Assembly: GCA_029582165.1 (NCBI GenBank)
Contig: CM055874.1
Coordinates: forward strand, 43,779,883-43,843,882
From: Portulaca oleracea
Lineage: Eukaryota; Streptophyta; Magnoliopsida; Caryophyllales; Portulacaceae
Length of the DNA: 64,000 nt
Direction of reading: 5' to 3'
Notes under the pieces: generated by a model
Databases searched by the model: none
What the model was told of the DNA's origin: nothing
The model's input: only the letters and a program-made list of their open reading frames with translations
Part shown: piece after piece, positions 11,159 to 22,850 of the stretch
Numbering within the stretch: the first letter of the stretch is position 1
Layout: each line of letters opens with the position of its first letter
Program-made: the position numbers and the translations under genes

Positions 11159-13069
11159 AACAACAACAACAACAGCCTCCCATGTGACATGTTTGAGCGC
11201 GGTCTGGGGGATCCTAATGTAGACAGCCTTACCCCCATGAACAAAAGTTCATGGAGAGATTGATTCCGATGGATCCGAAGGAAAAGCAGAGGGAAAGCTC
11301 GATAAAGGAAGAATCTACATACCTGAGTGTTGCGAGTGCTTTCGGACGAGCAATCAATTACCTGCATAAGAAAACAAAAACAAGCCAAAAGACCAAACAC
11401 TAGTTCGAAACACAAATACCTTTCCTCACCCTACGACCTTAATTCTAGCCCGCCAAGCCCCCCTGTCTAGAGCCATGTCCTCCACTAAACCTAGGAGTCT
11501 TAGATCTTCTCTTATCACCTCTCTCATAGACTTTTTAGGTCTACCTCATCCACGACGACTTTGGGGTAACCCAATCCCTTCGCACCTCCTTACAGGGGCA
11601 TCCTCGCTTTTCCTACGGACATGCCCAAACCACCTCAGTCTAGTCTCTCGCAATTTTTCCTCAAAGGGTGCTACATCTAGTTTGGAACGACAAATATCAT
11701 TCCTAATCCTATCCAACCTGTTATAGCCGCAAATCCACTGAACCATCCGCATCTCCGCAACATTTAGCCTTTGACAGTGCATCTTCTTGACTTCCCAACA
11801 CTCAGCACCATACAATATCGCTGGCCTAACCACCGTATGGTACACTTGACCCTTCAGCTTAAGCGGGTTCTTCTTATAAAAAAGGACACCTGACACTGAT
11901 TTCCACTTCTGCTAACCAATTTTGATTCGGTGTGTAACATCATCGTCGACTTCTCCGTCACTCCGTATGATAGAACCTAAGTACTTGAACTTTTCAACCC
12001 TGGGTATGGGCACCCCTCCTATGGTTACTTCTTGTACTTGAGTGTCAGTATCCCGTCCATTAAAACGACAACTCATGTATTCTATCTTAGACCTGCTCAA
12101 TCTAAAACCCTTGGACTCCAGCGTTTCTCTCCAATGCTCCACCTTGTCATTTAAACTGTCCCTCGACTCATCTATGAGCACAATATCATCCGCAAAAAGC
12201 ATGCACCATGGTACATCGTCCTAAATGTCCTTAGTCAATTCATCCAAGACCAAGGTAAAAAGAAACGGACTCAATGCTGAACCCTGATGCACCCCGCTAT
12301 CACAAGAGAAATCACTCGTGTTACCTACTGCTGTACGGACATAGGTTTTAACATTAGCATACATGTCTTTAATTGCTCGAATATATGGTTCTTGCACCCT
12401 TTTCGCCCTCAAGCACTCCCACATTACTTCCCTAGGGACCCTGTCATAAGCTTTTTCTAAATCTATGAACACCATATGAAGGTCTTTTCTTCTTTCCCTA
12501 TAATGTTCCATCAGTCCGCGTAAGAGATGAATAGCTTCTATCGTCGACCTGCCAGGCATAAAGCCAAACTGGTTTTCAGACACGTAAACAGTCTCTCACA
12601 GCCTTTTCTCAATCACTCGTTCCCAAATCTTCATTGTATGACTCAGCAGCTTAATCCCTCTATAATTGTTACAGCATTGAACATCCCCTTTATTTTTGTA
12701 AAGTGGTACGACTATACTACTCCTCCACTCCTCTGGCATGCTAGACGTCCTGAGGATATCGTTAAAGAGCTCAGTTAACCAACGTACACCTTCATCTCCC
12801 AAATACTTCCATAACTCTACAGAGATGTCATCTGAACCCACCGCTTTGCCCCTCTTCATGTTCTTCATGGCCCCCCTGACTTCCTCTAACGAAATTGGCG
12901 GACAAGTTGGGTTGTCTGTACACCCCTCATTTTGTCGTACATCCTCCCCAAAAAAACCCCCGTTGTGTTCCTCATTAAACAGAGTATCAAAGTACTCCCT
13001 CCACCTCTCCTTTATCTGGTTGCCCTCGACCAAGACTCTATCCTCGCCGTCTTTAATACACCTAACAGT
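11159..13069 (-). mobile_element. RTE-clade LINE, 5'-truncated, nested in the L1
   Basis: Flanked by a perfect 17-bp duplication, CACTTAGCCCAGTTTTA, at 11142-11158 and 13070-13086. The 3' end on the minus strand finishes in (TTG)n, seen here as ACAACAACAACAACAACA from 11157, the hallmark of RTE elements, which lack a poly(A) tail. The endonuclease and the N-terminal part of RT are absent, the usual 5' truncation of target-primed reverse transcription. It lies inside the 3' UTR of the larger L1 and is therefore younger than it. Confidence 0.93.
11426..13069 (-). pseudogene. RTE LINE reverse transcriptase, one frame with four stops
   Basis: A single minus-strand frame runs the whole length without frameshifts. 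RT signatures in order: [63 protein letters not shown] and the catalytic FADD (near 12190). The C-terminal domain has ILYGAECWEVKK and MVQWICGYNRLDRIRND. Four premature stops interrupt it: TGA at 12596, TAG at 12221, TAG at 11912 and TGA at 11546. From family consensus these most likely arose from CGA, CAG, TGG and CGA codons, all single C-to-T or G-to-A transitions. The natural stop is TGA at 11426-11428. The copy cannot make functional RT but decayed only recently. Confidence 0.9.
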
Positions 13070-13086
13070 CACTTAGCCCAGTTTTA

Positions 13087-13690
13087 TTCACCAAATTTGT
13101 AGAGCCAAAGAGCACATTAGCTACACAAAGCCCAACAATTAACTGGGCCAAATCCATGCTGGATCAAGAAAGAGCTACAAAATAAAATATGATAAAATTA
13201 TGCTAATCCATAATAGGACAAACCCCAAAGCTTTCCAAAGCTTTTCACCTTTCGAGCTTGCATTTCCTTGAAAGAGTCAACACCATTGCCACTTGTCACA
13301 TCCACTATTAATTATCATCCATTTATGTGCATACTAAAGTTGACCAGATTTGAAGATTTTCTGACCTCCACCCACTTCACCAATTCATCCAATACTATAA
13401 AATGAACCCTCTGTCATCCCAATTCCAGCCATGGTCGATCCTTTTATCCCCTCTTTTGATGTTGTTGTCTCACCAATTTATTGATAGATGAAAGGAATTT
13501 GATGAAACTTTGCTACCAAGTATTCCACTAGATACTCAACCTTTTCCTTCCATACTGAAGCCCACAAGTAAATTCTCCATTTCACTGATTGCAATAGTGA
13601 TTCTCTGTCCTTCTCTTGCCCCTCAAAGATGACAGAATTCCTATGATTCCAAATAGATCAAATGATGGCAAAACAAGCAGCCTTCCAAAT
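13087..13690 (-). other. L1 3' UTR (right part)
   Basis: No ORF. It follows the zf-RVT end of ORF2 and precedes the RTE insertion point; the remaining L1 3' end resumes at 11141-11121. Confidence 0.5.
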
Positions 13691-13693
13691 ATT

Positions 13694-16600
13694 TCATCTA
13701 ATCTTATGTCTGATCTCAACTTGCATCCATCTTTCAAACATACTCTTCAAATTTTCAGCCCTTGTCATTATACAACCCAAATCTTGCATGATGGAGCTCC
13801 AGAGTGGCCAAGTAAATGAGCACAACAAGAACAATTGAGTTGTATCCTCCCCCATTTCTCCATAAAATAGACAAAAATCTAAGTTTTTTTCAATGATTCC
13901 TTTACGGACCAACATTCCTCTCGTATTCAGCTTCTTCATCAGTGTACCATTATTTCAATCATGGGTGGGGCTAGTTTCATCCATACAGAGCATACAACCG
14001 AGCCAACAACAACGGTCGCGAGGGAGACCTTTTCAATTTCATTAACACAGGATTTAACCTTGTAAGTGGTTGCTCCTAACCAAGTAATGTTGTCCTTCAC
14101 ATCTTTCTTTAGCTGATGGGATCGTAGTACCTCTGTCAATTATTGTTCTTGGCATAGTTCTTCCATTGTAAGTTCCCTCTCCGAAGCCAACATCCATTGC
14201 CAGTTATTACCTTTAAACCACCCAACTTCTTTGATGGAGCAATGTTTCTATGCTGAGACGGTAAATAGTACTCGGTAAGATTCTTTAAGCGACACTTGAC
14301 CACTCCACCTATCATTCCAGAACCTTATTTCACTTCCCTCAACAACTTGGAGTTGCAAGTTGTTCCTTAGCACTTGTTGTATGCTAGAGTTCTCAATCAC
14401 ACTCTTCTTGATATCATTCCATGGACTTGTCATCCATGACTTACATTTAGATGGCAATAATGCAAAATCTTCACAGTGATTCACGCTAGACCTCCCTTTT
14501 CCATAGTCTACCCTCTTCCGATGCATATCGCCACCATCACTTGAACAGTAATGATACATTTCTAATCAGTAGGTCCCCTACTCCCAAGTCCCCTCTATCT
14601 TTCGGACGTTAGATCACATCCCATCTCATCAATGCATAGCTCCGAGACTCCCTCCCCCTGCCCAAAAAAATCTCCTTTGGATCTTGTTTATGGCATCCGT
14701 CACAGCTCTTGGCATCTTGTAAAGAGCTAGATGATACAACGGCAGGCTGTTTAACACAGCCTTAATAATTATCAATCTCCCCGCTTTTGATAAACAATTA
14801 GCCTTCCAACTCGAAAGTTTGGTCTGTATGTTCTGAATGATAGGGGTCCAAGCACTCTTCCTCTTCATATTCGCCCCCAATGGAAATCCTAAATATGTGG
14901 TGGGCAGTTCTGTGACAGTGCACTCTAGTTTTCTTGCCATTCTCTTCTTCCATTCTTCATCCATACCAAATACAATGAGGCTTGATTTTTGGTAATTGAT
15001 GGCAAGTCCTGAGAATTCCTCAAAGTTTTGAAGTATCACTTTGATGTTGATTAAGTCTTCTTCCTCTGCCCTTGCAAAAATTAGAGTATCATCCGCAAAT
15101 TATAAGTGCGATACTCAAACCCTCCTAACTCCCATATAAAGCCCCTTGAAATTTCTATTTTCCTGACCATACTTCAACAGCATGTTTAATACCTCTGTAA
15201 TCAACACAAATAGCAGAGGTGATAAAGGATCCCCTTGTCTCAAGCCTCTATCCATCTTGAATGGTTTTGTCGGGGCACCGTTCACCAAAATTGAAATACC
15301 GGCACTCCTCACACATTTCCTCATCTATGAAATCCACCTATCCCCAAACTGCATTTCTCACAAAACCATTTCTAGTGCCTCCCAATCCACTGTGTCGTAT
15401 GCCTTTTGAAAGTCGAGTTTAAATAAAACTCTTTTCTTCTTTTTCCTCTTCAACCAATGCACAACTTCTTCCGTAATGAGTGCACTGTTTAGAATTTGCC
15501 TTCCAGAGATGAAGGCGGACTGTTCCTCCCCCACTAAATCTGCTAAGACAGATTTGAGTCGGCTACTCAGTACTTTGGCGATGACCTTGTATAGACTCTC
15601 CACCATGCTAATCGGTCCATAATCTGAAATGTCCTCCACTTCTTTCTTCTTCGGTATCAACGTGACCCATGTTGTGTTGATCACCTCCGGGAAAGTTCCA
15701 TCTTCGAAGAAGTTTAGTATATAGTTGCTAAATTCATCTCCAATGATAGGCCATAGCTTCCTGATGAATTTCATATTATTCCATCAATGGGTCACAGTTA
15801 TCAAGAGCTTCAAATACTTCTTCCTTCGTCACTGTTCTTTCCAGCCATTGAGCTTGGTGACCCTGCAATTTGGTTAAATTCAATACAGACAAGTCAATCA
15901 AATATATTTTGTTTCCTTCTTTGATACTGCTTGCCAAAGTGCGCTCTTATTGCGCTCCTAATTGAGGTCGGGTCCTCAAAGCTTTCACCCTCAATTCGGA
16001 TCCTTTGTATCACATTCTTCCTCCTTTGAATGGTAGCCATGGTGTGAAAATACTTGGTATTCTTGTCCCCTTCTTGAGAATGGTGCATCTCGATTTCTGT
16101 CTCCACACTCTCTCCTTTTGAATTTCAAGGTTGTGTAATTTTGCTAACAGCGCATGCCTTCTAGCAATGTCACACTCATTTAAATTCCTTTGCAGCCCCG
16201 TCTCATCAATTTTGCTCAGCTCGACTTCTACTTCCTTAATTTTCACATCCATGTGTCCAAATACTTACTTATTCCAGGTCCTTAGAGGTCCTTTGATGGC
16301 CTTAAATTTTTCATGGATAGGTAATTGAGTGAGTTGTAGCCATTCCTTCTCAAAAACAGCTTCAAAATTTGGGTGGTCCAGCCAACCGTCATTTGTTCTA
16401 AAAGGAATTGGACCCCAACACAGGTCCTCTGTTTTCACGACCACTGGAAAATGATCTGATAGCCTCCTCGGTCTGCAAACCTCCTCGGTCAGCAAACTAC
16501 CTTAATATCTTGGAAGGTTGCCAACGGATTACAATCAATCATTACTCTATCTATCTTGCTTGCTACGTTAGCCCTCATGTACGTGAACGCCTGGTTTGTA

Positions 16601-17131
16601 GGGACGTCTTGAACCTGAATATTCTGCAGAAAAGCTGCAAATTCTAGCATTCCCTCCATTAGTTGATTACACCCTCTTCTCTCTTGCGCTATGAGGACCT
16701 CATTGAAGTCTCCTAAGAGGATTAGAGGGGGATGACAACCTATCTTCGTCAGTTGGATTTCCTCCCACTGTATCTTTCTACCTTCTCTAGTTTGTGCCCC
16801 ATATACAATGCATACAGTGGATAGTAAGTCCTCCTTACTAAATCTCCCCTCGATACAAATACATCCCTTCCCTTTGGAAATTTTCAAACACTGGAACTCA
16901 TCTTTAGTCCACAGTAACACAATTCCCCCCAGACCTCCCATCTGCTACTAGGTCAGCAAAATCCACATCCATGTTACCCCATATCTGTCGCACATCCCAC
17001 TGGTTAAATTTGCTATGCATTGTCTCCACCATTCCCATAATTTGCAGTTGTTCTTCTTGTATCAACTTCTTGATGGACTTATTTTTCTCCCCTGATCCTA
17101 TCCCTCTTATGTTCCATGCTGCAATCCTCAT
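13694..17131 (-). pseudogene. L1 LINE ORF2: endonuclease, reverse transcriptase, zf-RVT
   Basis: The start MRIAAWNIRGIGSGEKNKS at 17131 is the typical beginning of plant L1 ORF2. The apurinic-type endonuclease keeps its key motifs: WNIRG, GMVET, LLGDFNE, and SDHFPV near 16455. RT follows, with QSAFISGRQILNSALI, LDFQKAYDTVDWE and GLRQGDPLSPLLF; the catalytic FADD at 15088-15099 is intact but directly preceded by a TAA (15100-15102). The C-terminal zf-RVT region (LDFCLFYGE...TTQLFLLCSFTWPLWSS) lies at 13940-13700. Multiple stops and frameshifts break the frame, so it is inactive, and more decayed than the nested RTE copy. Confidence 0.9.
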
Positions 17132-17349
17132 CCTTTTCTGTTCATATATTTTTCAGTTTCTCCTTGAAATATTCTTTTGGCTGCCTTCTTTTTCTTCTTG
17201 AATTGCTCAGCTTTAGACAATTCAACCTTCAGATATTGCTCTGCCTTCTTGTTTCTCCTTGCTCTAATGAATCCCGACCCCTGACCGAAGCTTATAGTTT
17301 TCCTGGTAATGAGTTGTCTTGTCTGTTCCACATATTCACTGTGGTTATT
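17128..17349 (-). pseudogene. L1 ORF1 C-terminal fragment
   Basis: Encodes a lysine-rich tail (KAEQYLKVELSKAEQFKKKKKA...) ending four bases inside the ORF2 start, the tight ORF1-ORF2 spacing known for plant L1s. Its upstream part is displaced to 22178-22850 by the gypsy insertion; the GTCAA duplication marks the junction. Confidence 0.6.
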
Positions 17350-17354
17350 GTCAA

Positions 17355-18784
17355 TAGTGTATAATGGGATCAAGAGTGTGGTTGATCAATTACATATCAT
17401 AGGGGAGACGTGCAAACGATCAAAGAGTGGGAGGCTTCACGTGAAATTGAGGCTAGGGTTAGGGTGGTTCACGTGAGGTAAGGGGAAAGATGGAGGGAAA
17501 TTTGCCGTGAGGGCATTTGTGGTTTCAAGGTTCAAGAAGGGTTGAATCTTGAATGGGAAGGGATGAATTCTTGGATGATGATTAGGGAGGGATTGACATG
17601 AGAATTGAAGAGATATAGAGGGTTTGGCGTGTGGTTTGTTGGGAGGGAGAGAGTTTGAGAGGTTGTTGGAGGAGAGAGAAAGTTGTTAGGAGTTTGTTAT
17701 GGAGAGAGAGGGAGTTGGTTGAGCTATTTTGTGAGGAGTGAGGAGGGTGGACGATTGAGGGAGTATGAAGGGGGTATGAGGTGAGGGTAGATATTATCTT
17801 TCTAAGGAATAGAAAGATAATGGGATAGAGCTAGATTTCCTACTTGAATCCACAAGAAGGACAACCTAGGGTTTCTTGATCTAGACCGCAACCTAGGATC
17901 AAGTTCTTCCTAAACCACTTGGTTACCACACCAAGATACAATAGAAGAGGGGTTGAAAGTTTATCCAAACACTCGGGAAAAAGCTAAAAGCTTAAAGGGA
18001 TTCATATTTCTGTATTCGATGATGTTTCTAAAGATTGCAAACTAGGCTATTTATACTAGGAGAGTCCTAGCTCCCCTAGGAGTCCTTACTTGGCGTGCAA
18101 GCCAAGGATTATTAATCCTAGTTGATTTTCTATTCCAATATCCTCTTGGATTAGGATTCCTTATCCTGAGGGGAGTTGGTTATAACTACCTTATCCTAAT
18201 AGGTTTAGGCATTCCTAATCCAATATGGATTAGTTACAAAATAAGTCAACCTTATCTAGGATACAACCAATTTGGCGCCTAAACTAACACACCACACGTT
18301 TACTTTATCCTCCTAGAACATTCTAGAACAGTTTAGAATGTTCTAGATTTATCTACTCCTAATTAATTAAAACACACCAAAATAATAAAAGCTATAAAAT
18401 AAAATACATCCAAAAAGAACACAATTGACGACATTGGCCTTCATGGACGTGATCTTGGGCCTTTCTTGGGCTTGATTGGCGTGTTGTTGTAGACCCTCGG
18501 ATGTTTGGACATCCTCTTGTCATAAGGAGCACACAATATGTATGGGCCTATGGGCCTCTATGCTCATGTTTTCCTCTTTGGCCCGTTCTACTTCCTTGTA
18601 ATTGAATTGGGCCTTTTTCTTGGGACTTGACATTGATAGGTTTCCATCATCCTCTATGAATCTTGAGTCTCCAATGGTAAACCTATGGCTATGTGAGCCA
18701 CCATTTCCTTCCATGAACCTAGGGTCCCCAAAAGTTAGACCTAGGCTAGACAGATGTATTTCAGGCGTGGGCTGGAATACATCA
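17355..18784 (-). repeat. Gypsy 3' LTR
   Basis: 1430 bp, nearly identical to 20744-22172. It contains a CTAGAACATTCTAGAACAGTTTAG palindromic patch near 18315 and GA-rich stretches near 17640-17720. The pol reading frame runs about 265 bases into it before stopping at 18520. Confidence 0.9.
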
Positions 18785-20499
18785 TTCCTCCCTTGTTGGA
18801 AAAAGTTTGTCCTCAAACTTGATTGGAGGAATGAGAACTTCTTATTGGTTGGGCGCAGCTGGCCTCCATTATCTTCCATGAATCTTGGGTCACCGAACTT
18901 CTCCCTGTAATGGGCTAAGGGGCGACCTTCTTGAGATCGGCCAGATAGAACAGCTCCAATACCAACTCCAGAAACATCACACTCTACCTCAAACTTCTCT
19001 TCAACGTTTGCTAGGGCTAGGAGCGGTGTGGTGCAGAGTCGTTCCTTGTTGGTGTTGCAAACACACTGAGCTGCTGGGGTCCACGAAAATAGCTTGGTCA
19101 TAGATGATTTCTTCACAAACCTCTTATAGAAAGAAGTCAAGCTGTAGAAGATTCGCTCATCAAGAATACTAGTTGGAGTAGACCACTCCTTGCTAGCTTT
19201 GACTTTTCCTTCATCAACCTTAATTGTTTCTTTCGAGAATACATAGCCAAGAGAGACTATGTTGTTGATGGAGAAGTAACACTTGAACAGAATACCATGC
19301 AGCTTCACGTGAGCCAAGGTCTTTAAAACATATTGGAGGTGAAAGATGCGATATTTCTCACTTTTGCTATTCACAAGTATATCTCCGAAGTAGATAACGA
19401 TACACTTGCTAATAAGGGGCTCCAAAACCTGATTCATCGATCTCATTAAAGCATAAAGAACATTAGTTATTCGAATAGCCATGACTAACCATTCATAGAG
19501 ATCTCCTTTGGTTTTGACAGAAGTGTCCCCTTCTTGAATTCGAACTGGATCAAGATACCCACTTCTTGGACCAGCCTTTGAAACGATCTGGGTACCATCT
19601 AGCTCGTTGATTAGATCTTCAGTTCTAGGAAACCTGTACTTGATAGGACTCTTGTTGATGAACAGACTTTGGCTTCCTTCTTCCTTTGGGACCAAAAGGG
19701 CAGGAACGTCGCATGAATTGCAGTTTTCCCTGATTATACCCTTTGTTTGAAGATCGTCAACTTGCTTTTGAACCTTTGGAGGTTCAATAGGGTTTTCGTG
19801 AGTTGCTTTGATAGGTTTTGGGACCAAATCAGCTTGAACATCACGTTGAGAAGGGTGGGTGACGAGAGGGTTGTTGTGGCTTGGATTCTTGTGGGTTGGC
19901 TCTTTGTGGCTAGGGTTTGTGTTTGGATTTGAAGGAGTGATCTCCTTATGCTCACTAAACTCAGGGCGTTCAGTGGTCATAGAAGTGATGGGATTTTGAT
20001 CACTCTCTTTGGGTGGGGCCGGATTGGCTATTTTTAGTGGAGCTAGGGTGATTTTTTTATGGTTGAACCTGAATGTGTAGGTGTTAGGTCTTCCATTATG
20101 TATCACGCTCCTGTCAAATAACCATGGTCTTCCCAGCAGAATATGACAAGCATCCATAGGCAAAACGTCACACCATAAAGATTCTTGAAAAGATTTGCCA
20201 ATAGAAAAACTTACCAAACATCTTTGAGTCACTTGTAGATCTTCACTCTGATTGAGCCATTAGATGGTGTATGGCTTGGGATGGGGACTCGTTTCCAGCT
20301 GAAGTTTTTCCACCATAGTAGTTGATGCCACATTGGTGCTGCTTCCACCATCAATGATTAATGAACAGACTTTTCCTCGGATGGTACAACGAGACTGAAA
20401 GATAGCCTCTCGTTGCTGTTGATCTTCAGAAACAATCGAACTGCTGAGGATCCTCCTCATAAAGAGAAATTCGTGTGCCATGGTAGGGGCTTGGAACAT
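18520..20499 (-). pseudogene. Gypsy protease/RT remnant read as a 570-codon ORF
   Basis: The upstream part (20499-20263) has an aspartic-protease-like segment, SLIIDGGSSTNVASTTMVEK, with DGGS at the active site instead of D-S/T-G. A TAA at 20260-20262 separates it from a 570-codon open frame (20232-18520) that begins with the protease tail DACHILLGRPWLFDRSV. A degraded RT follows: VPALLVPKEEGSQSLFI, a large internal deletion, YFGDILVNSKSEKYRI where the catalytic Asp pair is replaced by Gly-Asp, and the RNase-H-proximal FEVECDVSGVGIGAVLS. The frame then enters the 3' LTR. No active RT is possible. Its length without stops is unusual for so degenerate a sequence. Confidence 0.85.
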
Positions 20500-20610
20500 C
20501 CAGAGTGACGTTGGGTAAGAAGGGGTAATGTGTTTGGGTTGTTTGTGAAGTTTAGGGTTGTAGGTTGGTACTGAAGGTTTGAAGGTTATGTGTTTGGATT
20601 GCAGGTAAGG

Positions 20611-20672
20611 CTTGTGGAATAGTAGGTTAAGCTATTGGAATAGCAGGTTAAGCTATTGGAATAGCAGGTTTG
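20611..20672. repeat. Three-copy 21-bp tandem repeat
   Basis: The unit GCTATTGGAATAGCAGGTTAA occurs about three times in tandem, the first copy diverged, just inside the 5' LTR in the leader of the gypsy element. Each unit contains a short inverted repeat (GCTATT/AATAGC). Confidence 0.85.
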
Positions 20673-20725
20673 GGGATTGGGTTGAAAAAGGTCATGTGTT
20701 TGGTTTGCACTCAAAACAACCTAGA

Positions 20726-20737
20726 GCTCTGATACCA
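20726..20737 (-). other. Gypsy primer binding site, tRNA-Met type
   Basis: Reads TGGTATCAGAGC on the minus strand, six bases inside the 5' LTR end at 20744, and fixes the element's orientation. Confidence 0.85.
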
Positions 20738-20743
20738 AAATTA

Positions 20744-22172
20744 TGATGTATAATGGGATCAAGAGTGTGGTTGATCAATTACACATCATAGGGGAGACGT
20801 GCAAACGATCTAAGAGTGGGAGGCTTCACGTGAAATTGAGGCTAGGGTTAGGGTGGTTCACGTGAGGTAAGGGGAAAGATGGAGGGAAATTTGCCGTGAG
20901 GGCTTTTGTGGTTTCAAGATTCAAGAAGGGTTAAATCTTGAATGGGAAGGGATGAATTCTTGGATGATGATTAGGGAGCGATTGACGTGAGAATTGAAGA
21001 GAGAGAGAGGGTTTGGCGTGTGGTTTGTTGGGAGGGAGAGAGTTTGAGATGTTGTTGGAGGAGAGAGAAAGTTGTTAGGAGTTTGTTATGGAGAGAGAGG
21101 GAGTTGGTTGAGTTATTTTGTGAGGAGTGAGGAGGGTGGACGATTGAGGGAGTATGAAGGGGGTATGAGGTGAGGGTAGATATTATCTTTCTAAGGAACA
21201 GAAAGATAATGGGATAGAGCTAGATTTCCTACTTGAATCCACAAGAAGGACAACCTAGGGTTTCTTGATCTAGACCGCAACCTAGGATCAAGTTCTTCCT
21301 AAACCACTTGGCTACCACACCAAGATACAATAGAAGAGGGGTTGAGAGTTTATCCAAACACTCGGGAAAAAGCTAAAAGCTTAAAGGGATTCATATTTCT
21401 GTATTCGATGATGTTTCTAAAGATTGAAATCTAGGCTATTTATACTAGGAGAGTCCTAGCTCCCCTAGGAGTCCTTACTTGGCGTGCAAGCCAAGGATTA
21501 TTAATCCTAGTTGATTTTCTATTCCAATCTCCTCTTGGATTAGGATTCCTTATCCTGAGGGGAGTTGGTTACAACTACCTTATCCTAATAGGTTTAGGCA
21601 TTCCTAATCCAATATGGATTAGTTACAAAATAAGCCAACCTTATCTAGGATACAACCAATTTGGCGCCTAAACTAACACACCACACGTTTACTTTATCCT
21701 CCTAGAACATTCTAAACATTTTAGAATGTTCTAGATTTATCTACTCCTAATTAATTAAAACACACCAAAATAATAAAAGCTATAAAATAAAATACATCCA
21801 AAAAGAACACAATTGACGACATTAACCTTCATGGACGTGATCTTGGGCCTTCCTTGGGCTTGATTGGCGTGTTGTTGTAGACCCTAGGATGTTTGGACAT
21901 CCTCTTGCCATAAGGAGCACATAATATGTATGGGCCTATGGGCCTCTATGCTCATGTTTTCCTCTTTGGCCCGTTCTACTTCCTTGTAATTGAATTGGGC
22001 CTTTTTCTTGGGACTTGACATTGATAGGTTTCCATCATCCTCTATGAATCTTGAGTCTCCAAAGGTAAGCCCATGGCTATGTGAGCCTCCATTTCCTTCC
22101 ATGAATCTAGGGTCCCCAAAAGTTAGACCTAGGCTAGACAGATGTATTTCAGGCGTGGGCCGCAATACATCA
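20744..22172 (-). repeat. Gypsy 5' LTR
   Basis: 1429 bp, TGATGTATT...ATACATCA in minus orientation, flanked on the right by the GTCAA duplication. Matches 17355-18784 with few substitutions. Confidence 0.9.
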
Positions 22173-22177
22173 GTCAA

Positions 22178-22850
22178 AGTTGAACGACCTTTCAATATCA
22201 TCATCTTCCCAGGTATTGTTCTCATTGGAAACTTCGTTCCTTCCCTTATTAGTTTTTGCGCCGTTTTCCCCCTCAATCATTAATTGCACCTATTCCTATT
22301 GGTTCCAGTCAGATTGTAACAGTTCCACTGTGCCTTCAAGTCTTTCCTGGGGATGTGCATCTCCTCCATTCATTGAATGCTGGTCATTTGATGGTGGAGT
22401 GTCCTGCTGCTCCACATTTAATGCAGCGTTGTTCCCCTTGGATTGTTGTGGGTCGCTTCAAATTCTCCCCAATCATTAATTCCCAGTGCTTTGAACACCC
22501 TCCCTTGTAAATTTTCTGTCTCCTCAATTAACTTTTGTAATTCCTCTCGAAATCCACTATTGGATAATTGCTGGAGACCTGTATTGGAAGTGCTACTGAG
22601 ACTGTTCATTGCCTTGGCAGACTGATCCTCTCCCGCTGAGTTAATTTGCGCCCTTTGAGCTTCCTCACATAGCATGGCCTCCATTGGAGTTTCCTTTGGT
22701 ATCTCTATCTCCATTCCGTTTGCTTGTTGCCGACCCGTATTAGTGTGCCAAGACTGTCATGTTGCCCTTGTTCTACCAGTTCTCCTGCAATATGCATGGT
22801 AACATTATGGTGATCGTGAGGCGAGACAGAATGCTTGAGCATATAAATGC
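22178..22850 (-). pseudogene. L1 ORF1 fragment (upstream of the gypsy insertion)
   Basis: Minus-strand frames encode a low-complexity, polar ORF1 segment (ETPMEAMLCEEAQRAQINSA..., REELQKLIEETENLQGRVFK) and, further in, GKTAQKLIREGTKFPMRTIP, which leads to the gypsy junction. Frameshifts are present. The DUF4283/zinc-knuckle N-terminal half expected upstream is not visible, so the LINE is 5'-truncated near 22850. The identification rests on position and composition more than on a named motif. Confidence 0.55.

Larger units (their letters stand above)
17355..22172 (-). mobile_element. Ty3/gypsy-type LTR element, non-autonomous, nested in L1 ORF1
   Basis: Two LTRs of about 1430 bp (17355-18784, 20744-22172) surround a 1959-bp interior. 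Minus-strand termini are TGATGTATT...ATACATCA, with the tip of the left copy mutated. A perfect 5-bp duplication GTCAA flanks it (17350-17354, 22173-22177). The primer site TGGTATCAGAGC lies 6 bp inside the 5' LTR, and a purine tract (CAAGGGAGGAA) abuts the 3' LTR. Gag, RNase H and integrase are absent, so it depended on another element. LTR divergence is low, so the insertion is recent relative to the host L1. Confidence 0.92.
11121..22850 (-). mobile_element. L1-type LINE retrotransposon (minus), split by two later insertions
   Basis: Read on the minus strand: the ORF1 3' half (22850-22178, continuing 17349-17128), ORF2 with endonuclease, reverse transcriptase and zf-RVT (17131-13694), a 3' UTR, and a probable poly(A) tail (the T run at 11121-11129). 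A gypsy element (17355-22172) interrupts ORF1 and an RTE LINE (11159-13069) interrupts the 3' UTR. Removing both leaves about 5 kb. The 5' end is probably truncated, because the N-terminal half of ORF1 is missing. I could not read the L1 target duplication, so the outer limits are approximate. Confidence 0.8.

Noticed and set aside
13616..17364. Plus-strand ORFs opposite the L1 LINE
   Set aside because: The complementary strand carries clear endonuclease and RT motifs; these are antisense shadows.
21884..22276. 130-codon minus-strand ORF across the gypsy LTR/L1 junction
   Set aside because: It begins in L1 ORF1 and runs into the LTR across the GTCAA insertion point; a chance fusion, not a gene.
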